Shown: one piece after another, positions 13,801 through 24,120 of the stretch
Numbering within the stretch: the stretch's first letter is position 1
Layout of the letters: each line of letters begins with the position of its first letter
Assembly: GCF_032854445.1 (NCBI RefSeq)
Contig: NC_088302.1
Coordinates: 14,255,338 to 14,319,337, forward strand
Direction of reading: 5' to 3'
DNA from: Liolophura sinensis
Lineage: Eukaryota; Mollusca; Polyplacophora; Chitonida; Chitonidae
DNA length: 64,000 bases
The notes under the pieces: generated by a model
Database searches by the model: none
Told to the model about the DNA's origin: nothing
What the model saw: the letters and a program-made list of their open reading frames with translations, nothing else
Position numbers and translations under genes: made by a program

Positions 13801-16800
13801 TGAGGAGATTCAGAGCGTGCAAGAGCGATTTTCCTACGTCCAGACGGATAGAGACCAACTGCAGCAGGAATTGGACCTGATCCAAGATGAACTGGAGAAA
13901 CTAACACAACAGTATGAGGTATGCCAGCAGGAGTATAACCAGCTGGAGCAAGACTATGCGGAGCTGCTGGCCGAGAAGGGCAAATTAGAACAGGACATCC
14001 TGAACGTAGAAGTAGGATCCTCATCAGAATCAAACCAGACGATCTCCCCACATGAGCAGGAGGTCCTCATCCAGCAAAATAGCATTCTGTCAGAGGAGAA
14101 AGAAGTGCTGGAAAACAAAGTGCTCAAGCTGGAAACTTCCAAACATATGCTGGAAACAGAGCTGGATAGCCTCAAGGACAAAGGAACGCTCAAGGTCAAA
14201 GTAAGCGATGATAACCAGAACATTGTTACAACCAGTCCAAACTCCACAATCCCACTGTCAACCAGTCCCCTACCAGACAGCTCAGAGAAGGACAAGCAGA
14301 TTAGGTCTCTGCAAGTGAGAATCTCACGGTTACAACAGCAAGTTACAGTGAGTTCTGCTCCTTTTCATTTCCTTGGGTTTTTAGCATACCTGTCTATCTT
14401 GTTTAAGGCCAGTTATCAAAACTTACATATACCAGTTTTTTGTTTGAAAAGCATGTACTCAGCTACATCTAGGGGTGTTCACCGTGTTCCAAGTAAGATC
14501 AACGATGACATAATATCTGAAAAAATCCGACGGTTGACAGAAAATATGCATAATATAGAGGAGTAATAAACAATTATAAAAAATACCCCCAATTGAGTTT
14601 TTTTTTAACAAAAATTCCGGGGTATAATTTTCTTCTTTTGGCATAGAAACATAATCTTTGTTCTATGGTTCCTTTTCATGTGTCCTGTAAAGTCTCTTGA
14701 GTTACATTGGGTACCTAAAACTAGGTGTGCTGGTGAAGACTTTGAGTCTTAGTCTACCCCAGTTAAACTTTGGGTAAGGCTTTGCTGGATTGGCTTTCTC
14801 CGAAATGAGTACTGTGTTAAACGCAAGTGCAAAATAAATTTGTATTTTGTTGTACCCACAGGAGATGGAGAGGAAGCACAAAGATACAGTGAGCACCTAC
14901 AGAACACACCTCATTAGTGCCGTACAGGTGAGGGTCATCTTACCATGTTTAGTCGTACTGTATCACCAGACCTTCGACCTTCTGGAGTATTCCAGGCAGT
15001 CTCTCATACAAGCAGATGTCTATCGCAGGAGACCCTGTGCCCAGTGTCAAAGAATTTCAACAACCCCACACCAGTTAAAATTTTTATTTTGCGGCTGAAT
15101 GCATCTTTGTTCAATGTCAGAGGAGGGATTAAAAATAAATTTAAAATAAAATTTAAAAAATCGCCTGAATCTTGGGAAATGTGGATTATCCCATCAATTT
15201 TTTCTTGTTTGAGATGTATTTTGCATGTGTGTGATTGGAAATCTTTGAAAACAAATCTTTAAAATATAAAGATTGGACAAAATAAATCGCCTGAATCTTG
15301 GGAAATGTGGATTATCCCATCAATTTTTCCTTGTTTGAGATGTATTTTGCATGTGTGTGATTGGAAATCTTTGAAAACAAATCTTTAAAATATAAAGATT
15401 GGACAAAATAAAAAGGTGAAGTCCTCTCATTTTGAACTTTTTAGAGTCAATTTGCTCATAAAACACAAATTAAAATTCCTGTGGCCTAAATTGCTAATGT
15501 ACTTTTGTGGCTTACATGCACATGCAAGTCTAGCTTGGAATGTTTCTTGAAAAAACTTAAGTCAGAAACTACATGTAGAGGTGCAAAAACACTTGTTTAG
15601 GCAAAACAAATATTTTACATTTCTGGTCAATCCCTTGCTCAGGTTCAGTCTCAAGTCCAGTCATGCTGTAGGCCTTATAATTGACAAGCTTGCTGCATGA
15701 ACAGGTGCTTGTATACATGCAGTAGGCCAAGCACTGGTATGGCAGGTCAGCCAGCCACCTTGTACTCTTACTATAAACATAAGGTTGGACCACATTCTGG
15801 TGGCTGAAACAAGGATGTTTTAGTGCATTTTTACAGCAGTGCATACATATATGTGTATGTGGGTATCTTGAGTCAAGTCTGCTACACTAGAAGCTATCTT
15901 TCTACAATTTACATCATTTCTGATGTTTTTACAGGTGGGCGTGGTTTGACTACTTTAAGTTGTCAACAAAATAAAAACGGTTGTTCATTGTGAGATAACA
16001 AGGGTGTTAAGAGGCATTCTCTGAACCTTTTGACGTAAGACAGAAGATAAAATTCTTTTTGTGAGTGTGGTGATTGGATTGTCCCAAAACACTTTTTACA
16101 ACAATGTTTCACAGACAGCCAATCAGAATAAAGAAAGGAACACAGGGAAAATTTGAAGTATTTGAAATTAGGTGTGAAGAGAAATAAAACTTGTTTTCTG
16201 TTCATCGTGCTCTGCTGCTTACTGTAGACTGAAGATGATCCATTGCAGACACCGCCATAGTTTTTGTCCAAAGCTTTGAATAGAGAAAAGCGAGCCATTG
16301 ACAGAAAAGGATGACCGTTTATCATCTTATTGCTGTGTATAGCACTCCCATTCTGTTAAAAACCATTTCAGTCCCACGATGTATAGAGTGCATAGTGAAA
16401 TCCATCAATTTACAGGTTTTACCCCGTGCTTTTGCAAAACTAGAATAAAACAGTTTAAATGTTGTCTGTCAGTCAGGCACCCTGTCCTTTCTCTGCAAAA
16501 ACTGCTCCAGATATGTAATAAAATTCTATGTGCAGATTCATGCTTTGTCCACCTGGGTCAAGCTCAAAACCCAGCCAGATCAATGTATTCTATTTCACAT
16601 ATTTGAGGAAAATATTTTTGATTGTTCTTGTTAAAGTAAAAGAAAGTTAAAATGTGAAGTAAGGTTCATCATGAAAACAATTGAAAATTATGCATAAAAG
16701 TACTTTCATTTATTTTTTCAGATTGTTTGAGAGTAGTGAAAGGCATTCAAATATTTGAAAACTGTGGTGTGCTTTATGAGCGATACTGACGGTATCTAGG

Positions 16801-17186
16801 AACTCTGACATCACCACATTTTTTTCCTGCTGTTCATCAGAAGGAAGGACTTTTGGGGAACATTATTTCAGTAATCTTTCCCTCATGGGTAAAAGGAGTT
16901 ATTCAGTGTTATGATTCCAGTCACCTCACTTTCCTAACCTCTGATAGCATCGTTGATAAAGCCCACCTTAGAAGTCATATGTTTGAGTGCCTTTAACTCT
17001 TTTCACAAAAATCAACGAAAATAAATGAAAGTATATTTATCCAAAGTTTTAATTGGTCTGCTCAGTGTTGCCTTTTCCTTAACTTATTCTATGTTTCTGC
17101 TCTTCTTTCAGGGTCGGATGCATCCAGAAGTTCAGGAAGCTTTACACCATATTATAGACTTACGAAGCAAGGAGGAATACTGCTGA
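1670..17186 (+). CDS. Ankyrin-repeat and coiled-coil protein, ankycorbin/ANKRD24/UACA family, 3' part of gene
   Basis: Thirteen exons: 1670-1764, 2025-2123, 3153-3187, 3970-4047, 5879-5998, 6829-6945, 7431-7472, 8360-8449, 8655-8727, 10157-10266, 13196-14347, 14862-14927, 17112-17186 (stop TGA 17184-17186). They total 2152 bases; after the one carried-over base this is 717 codons, and every junction is GT/AG with matching phase, which strongly supports the model. Seen: the C-terminal end of an ankyrin array (TALIFAASKGHREVCELL), then a Ser/Pro/Thr-rich linker, an acidic SWEDSDDDLF segment, about 400 residues of heptad-like Glu/Lys/Leu/Gln coiled coil, and a conserved tail with YRTHLISAVQG. 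Known: ankycorbin, ANKRD24 and UACA share N-terminal ankyrin repeats, a long coiled coil and a short C-terminal block; ankycorbin associates with actin and cell junctions. Inferred: a cytoskeletal or junctional scaffold. Promoter, start codon and most ankyrin repeats lie left of the window. Which vertebrate paralogue is closest is unresolved. Confidence 0.82.
2025..2123 (+). CDS. Ankyrin gene, visible exon 2 (last ankyrin repeat)
   Basis: Acceptor cttgtctag, donor gtagga. It encodes GLKAVEYSIKAGHTDLQEVF, a degenerate last ankyrin repeat, followed by DNALVQASWEVTG. The single base carried from exon 1 completes a Gly codon. Confidence 0.88.
2301..2425 (+). mobile_element. SINE family A fragment
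   Basis: Central part of the family A SINE, from cctctccggccgtgcgtggg through ccataatgctggccgccg to gaaatattcttg. The tRNA-like head and the AAAT tail are missing. Intronic. Confidence 0.85.
2818..2929 (+). mobile_element. SINE family A fragment
   Basis: Second central-domain fragment, starting gagaaggtctgccagcaacc and ending gaaatattcttgagtac. The head and tail are absent, and it has more substitutions than the neighbouring copy. Confidence 0.82.
3153..3187 (+). CDS. Ankyrin gene, visible exon 3 (35-bp small exon)
   Basis: Acceptor attttgtag, consensus donor gtaagt at 3188. It encodes GDSGTPEGTDNN and returns the frame to phase 0, as the next exons require. An earlier GT at 3174 would leave phase 1 and break the frame with exon 4. 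Confidence 0.72.
3970..4047 (+). CDS. Ankyrin gene, visible exon 4 (Ser/Pro linker)
   Basis: Acceptor tttgcccag, donor gtgagg. It encodes SDIVNPFSPEDSPTTSAKQS and ends KFPK. It is 26 whole codons and Pro/Ser/Thr-rich. NPF is a known EH-domain ligand motif, but its use here is only a possibility. Confidence 0.78.
5879..5998 (+). CDS. Ankyrin gene, visible exon 5 (Ser/Thr/Pro linker)
   Basis: Forty codons, from MDFGFQDSPSAPSTPKSPHS to DQRTMDAYK, with several SP/TP sites that could be phosphorylated. The acceptor may be aatttag at 5877-5878, or the in-frame ttccag at about 5890-5895; both keep phase 0, so the 5' edge is uncertain by up to 6 codons. Confidence 0.75.
6070..6150. repeat. Tandem repeat, 20-bp unit, about four copies
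   Basis: The unit tagacaattgtggctagcag is repeated four times, the first copy being diverged. It starts about 70 bases after the exon 5 donor, in the intron. Confidence 0.9.
6829..6945 (+). CDS. Ankyrin gene, visible exon 6 (start of coiled coil)
   Basis: Acceptor cccttttcag, donor gtaaac. Thirty-nine codons, opening ELEEEHELLMEELRALRVSH and ending KSGE. Regular Leu/Ile spacing with charged positions indicates a coiled coil. Confidence 0.85.
7431..7472 (+). CDS. Ankyrin gene, visible exon 7 (42-bp exon)
   Basis: Acceptor tgctttcag, donor gttagt. Encodes NGADNQRIQALENE, 14 whole codons, so it could be skipped without changing frame. It continues the coiled coil. Confidence 0.78.
7793..7831. 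repeat. (TA)n microsatellite
   Basis: Uninterrupted TA dinucleotides over about 39 bases, within the intron between exons 7 and 8. Confidence 0.95.
7960..8226 (+). mobile_element. SINE family B copy, degenerate
   Basis: Matches the family B body: ccaggttgggtcatatgaaa, agactttaaaaaatggtact, tgacagcactttagtggc, gccagaagaagacac. It ends in catatgattgaaaaatggcg. The tRNA-like head is largely lost. Confidence 0.65.
8360..8449 (+). CDS. Ankyrin gene, visible exon 8 (coiled coil)
   Basis: Acceptor actttccag, donor gtatgt. Thirty codons, starting LKKIKNLYSAEQEKNMQLET and ending HGLRSE. Confidence 0.85.
8655..8727 (+). CDS. Ankyrin gene, visible exon 9 (acidic segment)
   Basis: Acceptor gttccgcag, donor gtaggt. 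Encodes SPSESPGGVDSWEDSDDDLF then GNPT, leaving phase 1. The acidic DSWEDSDDDLF interrupts the coiled coil and has casein-kinase-2-like sites (inference). Confidence 0.83.
9330..9925. repeat. Minisatellite, 41/42-bp units with trimeric higher-order structure
   Basis: About 14.5 units built around tttgaatagcagtttctacc. Two subtypes occur. Type A has agtgattgatgacaca (42 bp); type B has agtgttgacgaaaca (41 bp). From about 9490 rightwards the order runs A B B B, A B B, A B B, A, and units just before an A end in tgccacta rather than taccacta. This gives a repeating block of roughly 124 bp. One unit near 9470 has a short internal deletion. ORFs on the minus strand here only translate the repeat. 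Intronic. Confidence 0.9.
10157..10266 (+). CDS. Ankyrin gene, visible exon 10 (coiled coil)
   Basis: Acceptor ttgattgcag, donor gtggga. Encodes EKKPKSGTGRDDQLVALLRS, then QILSLRQENDHLKEKLQ. It takes in the split codon from exon 9 and ends in phase 0. Confidence 0.87.
11233..11506 (-). mobile_element. SINE family A, near full length, with target-site duplication
   Basis: Reverse orientation: the (TTTA)n tail is at the left and the tRNA-like head (tggctcagttggttagcgcg on the minus strand, matching a pol III A box) at the right. Flanked by an exact 14-bp direct repeat, gcattgtctattta, at 11219-11232 and 11507-11520. Lies in the intron between exons 10 and 11. Confidence 0.93.
12591..12829 (-). 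mobile_element. SINE family A, near full length
   Basis: Reverse copy, from a T-rich tail (tttatttacttatctatttg) to a head ending tgagccacggaggc. It shows scattered substitutions. Flanks aatatttcttta and aacatgtcttta are only weakly alike, so a target duplication is doubtful. Confidence 0.9.
13196..14347 (+). CDS. Ankyrin gene, visible exon 11 (384-codon coiled-coil exon)
   Basis: Acceptor ttactacag, donor gtgagt at 14348. It opens NDSSVTNGVPSLSQSPLTHS, a Ser-rich linker. A long coiled coil follows, with repeated Glu/Lys/Leu/Gln heptads such as EEKLQVLTKEKEELTKENN, broken by a short Ser/Thr/Pro segment (TTSPNSTIPLSTSPLP), and it ends RISRLQQQVT. The same frame stays open through the donor to a TAA at 14564-14566. 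Confidence 0.92.
14862..14927 (+). CDS. Ankyrin gene, visible exon 12 (conserved C-terminal block)
   Basis: Acceptor gtacccacag, donor gtgagg. Encodes EMERKHKDTVSTYRTHLISA then VQ. The YRxHLxxAVQ pattern is, from memory, the conserved C-terminal block of the ankycorbin/ANKRD24/UACA family and is the main reason for the assignment. Confidence 0.88.
15161..15412. repeat. 126-bp direct duplication
   Basis: The segment starting tcgcctgaatcttgggaaat is present twice, at 15161-15286 and 15287-15412, head to tail. I see one difference (tttttt versus tttttc). The near identity suggests a recent local duplication. A weakly similar stretch (ttggataaaataaaaaggt) lies at about 883-902, so the unit may belong to a dispersed repeat. 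Intronic. Confidence 0.92.
17112..17186 (+). CDS. Ankyrin gene, last exon with stop codon
   Basis: Acceptor cttctttcag. Encodes GRMHPEVQEALHHIIDLRSK then EEYC and stop TGA. Following exon 12 it completes AVQ-GRM, as expected for the family C terminus. Confidence 0.9.
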   Translation, partial: GRMHPEVQEALHHIIDLRSKEEYC

Positions 17187-20100
17187 TGTGGGGTGTGGCA
17201 GGGGGAGTGGAGGGTGGGGCAGGGGAGTAGTGAGAGTAGTGACTTTCCTCCTCTTTTGAACTCATCAATCTTGCGAGTACAAAATGCTTTCCTCAAAGGG
17301 CATTTCGCTCTAGTGTTTTTATGTACTTCATGCTACTCAGGGCTTTGTACAATTTTAACTCTGCTGTTGAAATTTTTTTATGTCCACCATAAGGAGGTTT
17401 ATCAAGCATGCATCTTGATTTGTAAAATCATTCATGAACTATGTATGTACCAATGCTTGTACATGTTGGTGGACAGCAAGAAGAGTCAGTTTAGCGAGTT
17501 GAGAGAGTTCAAGTTTAGAGTTCAGCTCAAGTCTCTTCCCCAAAGGAAATAGGAAATACTTTGTGAAGTTTTTGACTGTTAAAAGTGCAAAGCTGTGACC
17601 CCCATCCCCCCACCCCCCAACCTTTCCAGTCTTACCGCTCAGTTATCTCAGGTAATTGGTCAGTCATTGGTCCTTTTCTTCTTGCACCTTGACCACACAG
17701 TTTGTCCTCATTAGTAATCCTGAGTGAGAGTGTGTCAGCTCTGTCCATGTTTAATTACTTCTAAGACGTGACTGAGCGAATTAAATGTTATCAGTGGACC
17801 AAATACTAAGCTGGTTTAACACCATTGGCTGGGATATAAATTGACCTTGTGGTCATCATAGTAAATTATCTTATTGTCCCTTATCCTATGTGGCTGTGAG
17901 GTCACCTCAGCTCGGCCAATCGTTTAGAGATGATAGTGTGCTAGATTAGCCATGTCGTGAAGCTGAATCAGTTTAATGAGTATACCGACAAAACATCCTG
18001 TCTTGTAACAAAAAAAGCAGCAAAAAACAAAGATTTGCCGCCCCAGGAGATACGTGTACCTATCCATGTATGTGAATGCAGCAAGACCAGAAGTGTAGCA
18101 GTCTAGACGCTCTGTTATTATACTTGCTGTTTGATGGTATTAACTCAAGTGGAACATCCAAGCAGCTGGTAAAAAGGCCTAGACCTTGCCCCAGGCACAA
18201 TGTACATATGTGAGCAAATTACCGAGCCTGAGCATCGCCCGAAATACCACACGTAGTCCTTCAGAGTCATTACGCCGACAGCCTTTAACTGGTTACGTCT
18301 GGATTATGTTTTGAGTAGAGTTAATCTTTTTGTCCTGGATTGTTATCTTGTTGTTTTGTCTCTCTGCTCGGATTGGCTGTCCCATGCACTGCAGCTCCTG
18401 TTATTCTGCAGTAACTGCTAGACCGGAAGTACATGCAAATGTAACAATAGCGGAAACAGCTGAGAAATTAGCCCTTTGGCTTTTTCCACAGATTTTCCAC
18501 GCAGATTAAAATGTTTTTGGTTTACTGTCATTCTTAAGTAATGTAATAAAAACGGTTTTTTTTGTTTTTTTTTTGCAAACCACACAGCCGGTTCAAGAGT
18601 TCTAATACTGATAAAGCAGCCAGTAAACTAACCTAACATCCACTTCTATTATGTCTGAAGTCACTCCATTTATTTCAATCTTCCAAAATTCTATACAAGT
18701 TGAGTTGTAAAGTTATTATCTTAGTAAACAAGACAACGCAGACAAAACATTCAGTTAAGTTTGTAACAGTCTTAAAATGTAATTAAATTCACTAGATGTA
18801 CATGTAGTTACTATTTTCTTTACCTTTTGGAACATAACGGAAAAGAAGCTGTAGATGCAATTTTTCCACTGAAAATATTTAACTTTAAATGCGTTGTTGA
18901 AAAGTTTTGTTCTGCACTGATGTACATGTAGCAAAATTGATATCTTAGGCCAACTTAAATTTTTTTATATATATATATAACTGTAATTCGTCAACTGTTT
19001 CACATGTTTACAAGGTGTTTATTTAACTATATGCTGTGTCGTTCTATATAGGCTGATAAAATTATACTTTTTGTGAAGTCCTTAAATCTGCCAACACAAC
19101 CAGTGTAGTTTTGTATCTGAGATCAAATTAAAAAGGCGCATAAATTGCACTGAAAGTTGCCCTTTTATATACGAAAAGGTTGGGATTTAGGATCGATACA
19201 TGTAACAAGCACATTTTGATTATTCATTATTATATGTTGTAAGTTTTTGAAAATTTATAACATAATTTATGTACTTTTAAGTGTGCACTTTAATAAGAAA
19301 CATAAATGAAGTAGGTTTGAAACACAGGTTTGGTGTTGTGGAGTTCTTGGAAGTTTGAACTAGTCTGCTAATCAGGTATTCTGTATTGTATACATATTAT
19401 TGACAATGGCAAAAGTTGGTGCTAGTTTCTCCTGTGCAGAAGTGAAATGTTCTGTTTTTGTGATTTTTTTTTCTTACCAGAGATTTCATTATGCATGATA
19501 ATGTGTACATCCAGTTCTTATCTAATCAAATCATTGTACCTGTGTGACAAGTAGCAGTTATCAGTTGATCTTGCTCTGATTGGACAGCTGACAGATATGT
19601 TTTGTATCATGCCTGTTTTGATTGGCTCCTGACTTGTGGTTTTTTATGCTTAATGTCACATGTGATAAGAGATGAGTGTTGCATTTTTTTAACGCAGATT
19701 ATGCATCAGATAACGTGCTGTGGTATTTTAACTGCCCATCATGACACTCTGGGTCTGCGTTAAAGTTAAATATACCCTAATTTTTCTAATTTTGGGGACA
19801 GATATTAGTAGTGTTGAAAGTAGAAAATACATTTCTTTACCAGAATTTTGGAAAAGTAAACATATGAGTGTGTTGTTCATTAGATGGTTTAACCAAGGAG
19901 AGAAAAAAAGAAATTCATTCCTGCTACAATTACATATGTATTGGCTAAAAAGAGCAGACCATGTGACCCAAAAATTAGAAGAAATAGGGTAGTACATGTA
20001 GTACAAAGGGAAAAACAAATACCCAGCTTTGTGTGAATTGCTATCATTGGAATCTTCACGATGTGCGAGTTTGGAGTTTGTTTGTGTTGGTAGACAGTCA

Positions 20101-22573
20101 CCTGTGCTGGTAATATGGAGCACATTAAAAAACATAATTCATGTTGTTCATTATCTATAGGTAAATCTTCCCATTTTCCTATTTGGGTGGGTAGTTATTT
20201 TCAGGCTTTCAGCTGTAAAATGGCTACATCATGGAAGCTTGACGTTTGTAGGAGTTGCAGTAGCGTAAGTATTTTTGAAGTTGCAGCAGACCACATTGAC
20301 TGAGGTTGCAACATATCTCATTTTTGTTATCTCATTAGGTTGAGTAAAGCATGATACATATTGTATTTCAAGATCAAATTTGTTGTTTGAATTATTTCAC
20401 TCAACATTTGACTTGAGTTAAAGAGTATAAAATATATGTAATTATGTCACATAAAATATTTTGCTGAAAATAGAGTACACGGTAGATGGCTATCAAAAGA
20501 TTCATTACCACAATTTTGATTCAATCAGATTCAGTTTGGGTAATGAGAAGTTAATCTTAAAAAATTCAACAAGTCACGCGTTGAAAGAACAATGTCTGTT
20601 ACTCCGATTTTGTCTTAGCACAGAATAACTGCCGACTCAGCGATAAGCAGCAATTTCCAGCAGCTGGATTATCATAAACATTGTATTAATTGTTATTTTG
20701 TAACTACTACGTGTAGAGTATAGAAGAGCAGCTACTTGCCTATTTATTTTATGAACTATTTATACCAGTGGAAGGCCTGAAATGTGTAGTGACCAGTATT
20801 ATGTAACATTGATTAATCCTCAATTAGGCAACATATGTGTGTATTAAAATGCATCGATGTTAAAGTCTTTGTAAATATGCAATGAACCAGGTGGGTTTTT
20901 GCTCTTTACATAAACTAGAAGAACCTTTTAGATCTGACAACTTGGGTTGGGTTAAATGAAAGATAAATACATGTACTACTACATGGTGTATGTTCAACAC
21001 ACATCTTAGTATTGACTTTTTGTCTTCCAAAAACATATCCTAGAGTCTGAAGATTTCCGTATCATAGATGTTGGTTCTCTCACTCTCTTGACTTCTTTTT
21101 TTTAATTTGCTGTGTAGGATGGACTAGGTAAATTTTACATACCTAATAAATTTGTCGCCTACATTGGAAGGTGTACTTGAACATCAAATCTCTCCAGATC
21201 TTCTCTGCAAGCCTATGAAGTTTATATTAATAAAACATCAAGATCAAGAATTATTGAACGAAATAATTAGTGACTTTAATTAAAAGTCTTACAAATACAT
21301 ATTGATTCATTTATGCTAGTTGTGGAGTCCTGCCTGAAAAGTGAAAAGACAATGCTGTTATATGGCTCCAAAATAATGTTAAATATAACATTTTAAGGCC
21401 CAAAAGGAAATCTCCAATGGAAAGTATTGACAAAGTGGCTGTTTCGTTTTATAATGGTGATACCAACTTTATCTTCATGATCTTTAAACTTTCATGTCCA
21501 GGACTTTTTATTATGTGCTCTTTTATTCATCTAGTTTTCTTGCTTGATATTAAATTTTCTTTGCATACATGCGTGTGTTTATCTTATTGACATAACACAA
21601 AACTGTATGTGCCATGTATATAGATATGTATTTGTACTTACATATGAAATGATGTTTCTGCCTTATGTACCAATAATCTTAATGGAAAGTTTGATACAAT
21701 ATGTAGTTAATTTTACACATATAGTGTATGAGTGTCTTTCTGCGTGCTTGTTTTGCTAATATACAACATGTGTATATTTCAATACATCTTCACGTATTTG
21801 TATATCAGAACACTGTTGGTAATATTAATAACTGTAAAAATTGAAGATAAAATATTTTTTTTTTTAAATTCACTATGTTAAATTACAAGTGAAATAATCT
21901 TGCACCGCTATGCCCTGTTGGCCGGTCCCTGTTCAAGGTTTAAAATATGGTTTGATAATTATATACATAATTCACAGTGAATATTCAATTGAGATAGTTG
22001 TCAAATATTCATTGCTTAATCGTTTATATAGAAAATTCTATATCAATTTTATGAAAGTGTTTCAGCCATTTTGTATTTTTTATACCTTTGTACTTGAAAC
22101 AGAATGTCATGTTTACTTATAACAAAAAAAAAAGAACAATGGTTATAACAACCATATTTTGTTGATGTTAAGAAGCCTCATTTTTGCATGAAGTGCTGAA
22201 TAACCAAACTAATGGAGAATGATAAAGCTTTAGTAAGAAAATGTGATGCACTCATTTCATTCCATGTTAAAATATTTGCAGATTGTACTTACCTTTACTG
22301 AATACGTTATATACTGTTTCAGGTGACGCAAGTTTTACTTAATTAAAAGAGTTTATGTTATACCTTGACCAACCTGTGTTTGTATTGTTTTATTGTAGGT
22401 TATTTTATCATAATCACTAGGCCACAGCAGGTGCGCAGTCTCAATCCAAGTTTTATACCGTGAATTTGAGGATTGTTACGCCCCTATACTGTGTATACAT
22501 GAGTACATATCTGTTGTCACAAGTTCAGCTGTGTAAACGAACAAAAATGGGTGTTTACCTGAGAAGATACATT
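17187..22573. other. Non-coding: probable 3'UTR then intergenic DNA
   Basis: No exons are seen. AATAAA occurs at 18545-18550 and 21229-21234 as possible poly(A) signals for the ankyrin gene, but no signal lies immediately after the stop, so the 3'UTR end cannot be fixed. The sequence is AT-rich with a C-rich stretch at 17600-17620 and no recognisable SINE. Confidence 0.5.
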
Positions 22574-22830
22574 GGTTCATCCCTGTGATCTGTCCAGTTC
22601 TCTCCAAACATATGACAGTGTACAGTGGTTCTTCACTGAGATATGCCCATTTTCCTAAAGAAAAATGACAAGGTACAGTGGTTCTTCACTGAGAGGTACA
22701 GTGGTTCTTCACTGAGATGTGCCCAGTTTCCTAAAGGAAACTGACAAAGCACAGTGGTTCTTCACTGTGATCTGTCCAGTTTCCTCCACACATATGACAA
22801 GCTGCAGTGGTTTCCTGGCTGATGTGCTCT
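22574..22830. repeat. Degenerate tandem repeat, cagtggttcttcactgag units
   Basis: The phrase cagtggttcttcactgag recurs at roughly 22623, 22676, 22698 and 22750, alternating with blocks like tgcccagtttcctaaaggaa and tgtccagtttcctccacaca. Unit length is near 60 bp with partial units. Confidence 0.75.
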
Positions 22831-23429
22831 GCTTCCTTCCACGCATACATCTGATAACCGACATGTTAGCAAAACATTTAGCTGTGACACCTAGCTGTAT
22901 TAATTTAGGCGCTTGACATATATGTCAAAACTTCGACATCCCATTTAACATTGTCTCTATATACATTTTTCATGGTAAGGTTCATTCACTTAACGAGCGA
23001 CCTGTGTGCAAGACGAAACGAAACAATACGCCTTCATGCCTTTGACGTCAATGGTACACGTGGCACCATTTAACTTCATCGAGACAAGGGGAGGGTTCCA
23101 CAAAGCCATTCCCGACAAATATGATTTTGACCCTTATTTTCGTGCCATAAAGATTAAATTGTCATCATCGCATAAATGTTATCTTTAGACATGGTACAGT
23201 CGTTCTTCACCGTGACAATCATTAGACAAATATCTAAAAATTTCGACTTCTTGTACCGTACAAAAATGTGAGTATTGTGACGAGGTTTTGAATTTGAGGA
23301 GCCAGAAATGCGTCTTGGGCATTATATATAAGGCAGCACTGTCAGCAGATTGATGTATGCTTGTTTTATGTTATACTAACGCGTTTTCAGTCACATTACG
23401 ACAAGGAGTTGTGTGAACATATATGTACT

Positions 23430-23545
23430 GAGTTTTCTTGTGGCAGGGCGAGTCCATACCGTCAAATTAAGTCCTACCGCCATTGAAGTATCATGCCAAA
23501 GACGCCCGATATGAAACTCCACCTAGTCACAATACTAGCACCCTG
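23430..23545 (-). mobile_element. SINE family B fragment
   Basis: Contains cttgtggcagggcgagtcca and ccgccattgaagtatcatgc, matching the reverse of the family B body as in the copy at 38945-39246. Confidence 0.65.
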
Positions 23546-23889
23546 CCAGTTAAGCAGTCCAGAGTTGTGGAGATAACTTATTCCACCTATAACTATACAC
23601 CCCAAAAATTAATGTTGATTTAACAGAAAGTCTCTTGTCTGAGTGATGCTAGAATGTATTCTGTTATTGCAACAGATTATTCTGGTAAATATAACGCATC
23701 TATTCTGTTAATTCAACGTAAAGGTTTCATTAGAATAAGAGGATATTATGTGGAATATGACACATTATTATGTTATAATAACAGACAAGACAACAGATTT
23801 CTTTTAAAATGAGATTAGTTTTTTTGAGCGTATAGATTAAAACCGTACAACAGAAACCGAAGATATGTCATAACTTTATTGTCCACTAA

Positions 23890-24120
23890 AATCAAGAATA
23901 TTTCACTTATACAACGGTGGCCAGCATTCTGGTGGAAGAAACCGGCCAGAACCCGGGGGAAACCGACGACTATCCGCAGGTAGCTGTCAGATCTTTTTAC
24001 GTACCACCGCTGAAGAAGCCATGATGGGCTGGACTTGAACTGACCGCGACCGCATTGGTGATAGGCTCCTGGGTCACTCTGCCACGCTGGCACGCTAAAC
24101 ATCTCGACCACGGAGCCCCC
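23890..24120 (-). mobile_element. SINE family A, nearly full length, lacking tail
   Basis: Reverse copy from atcaagaatatttcacttat to the head ending cgaccacggagcccccc. The (TTTA)n tail is missing and substitutions are many, so this is an old copy. Confidence 0.88.
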
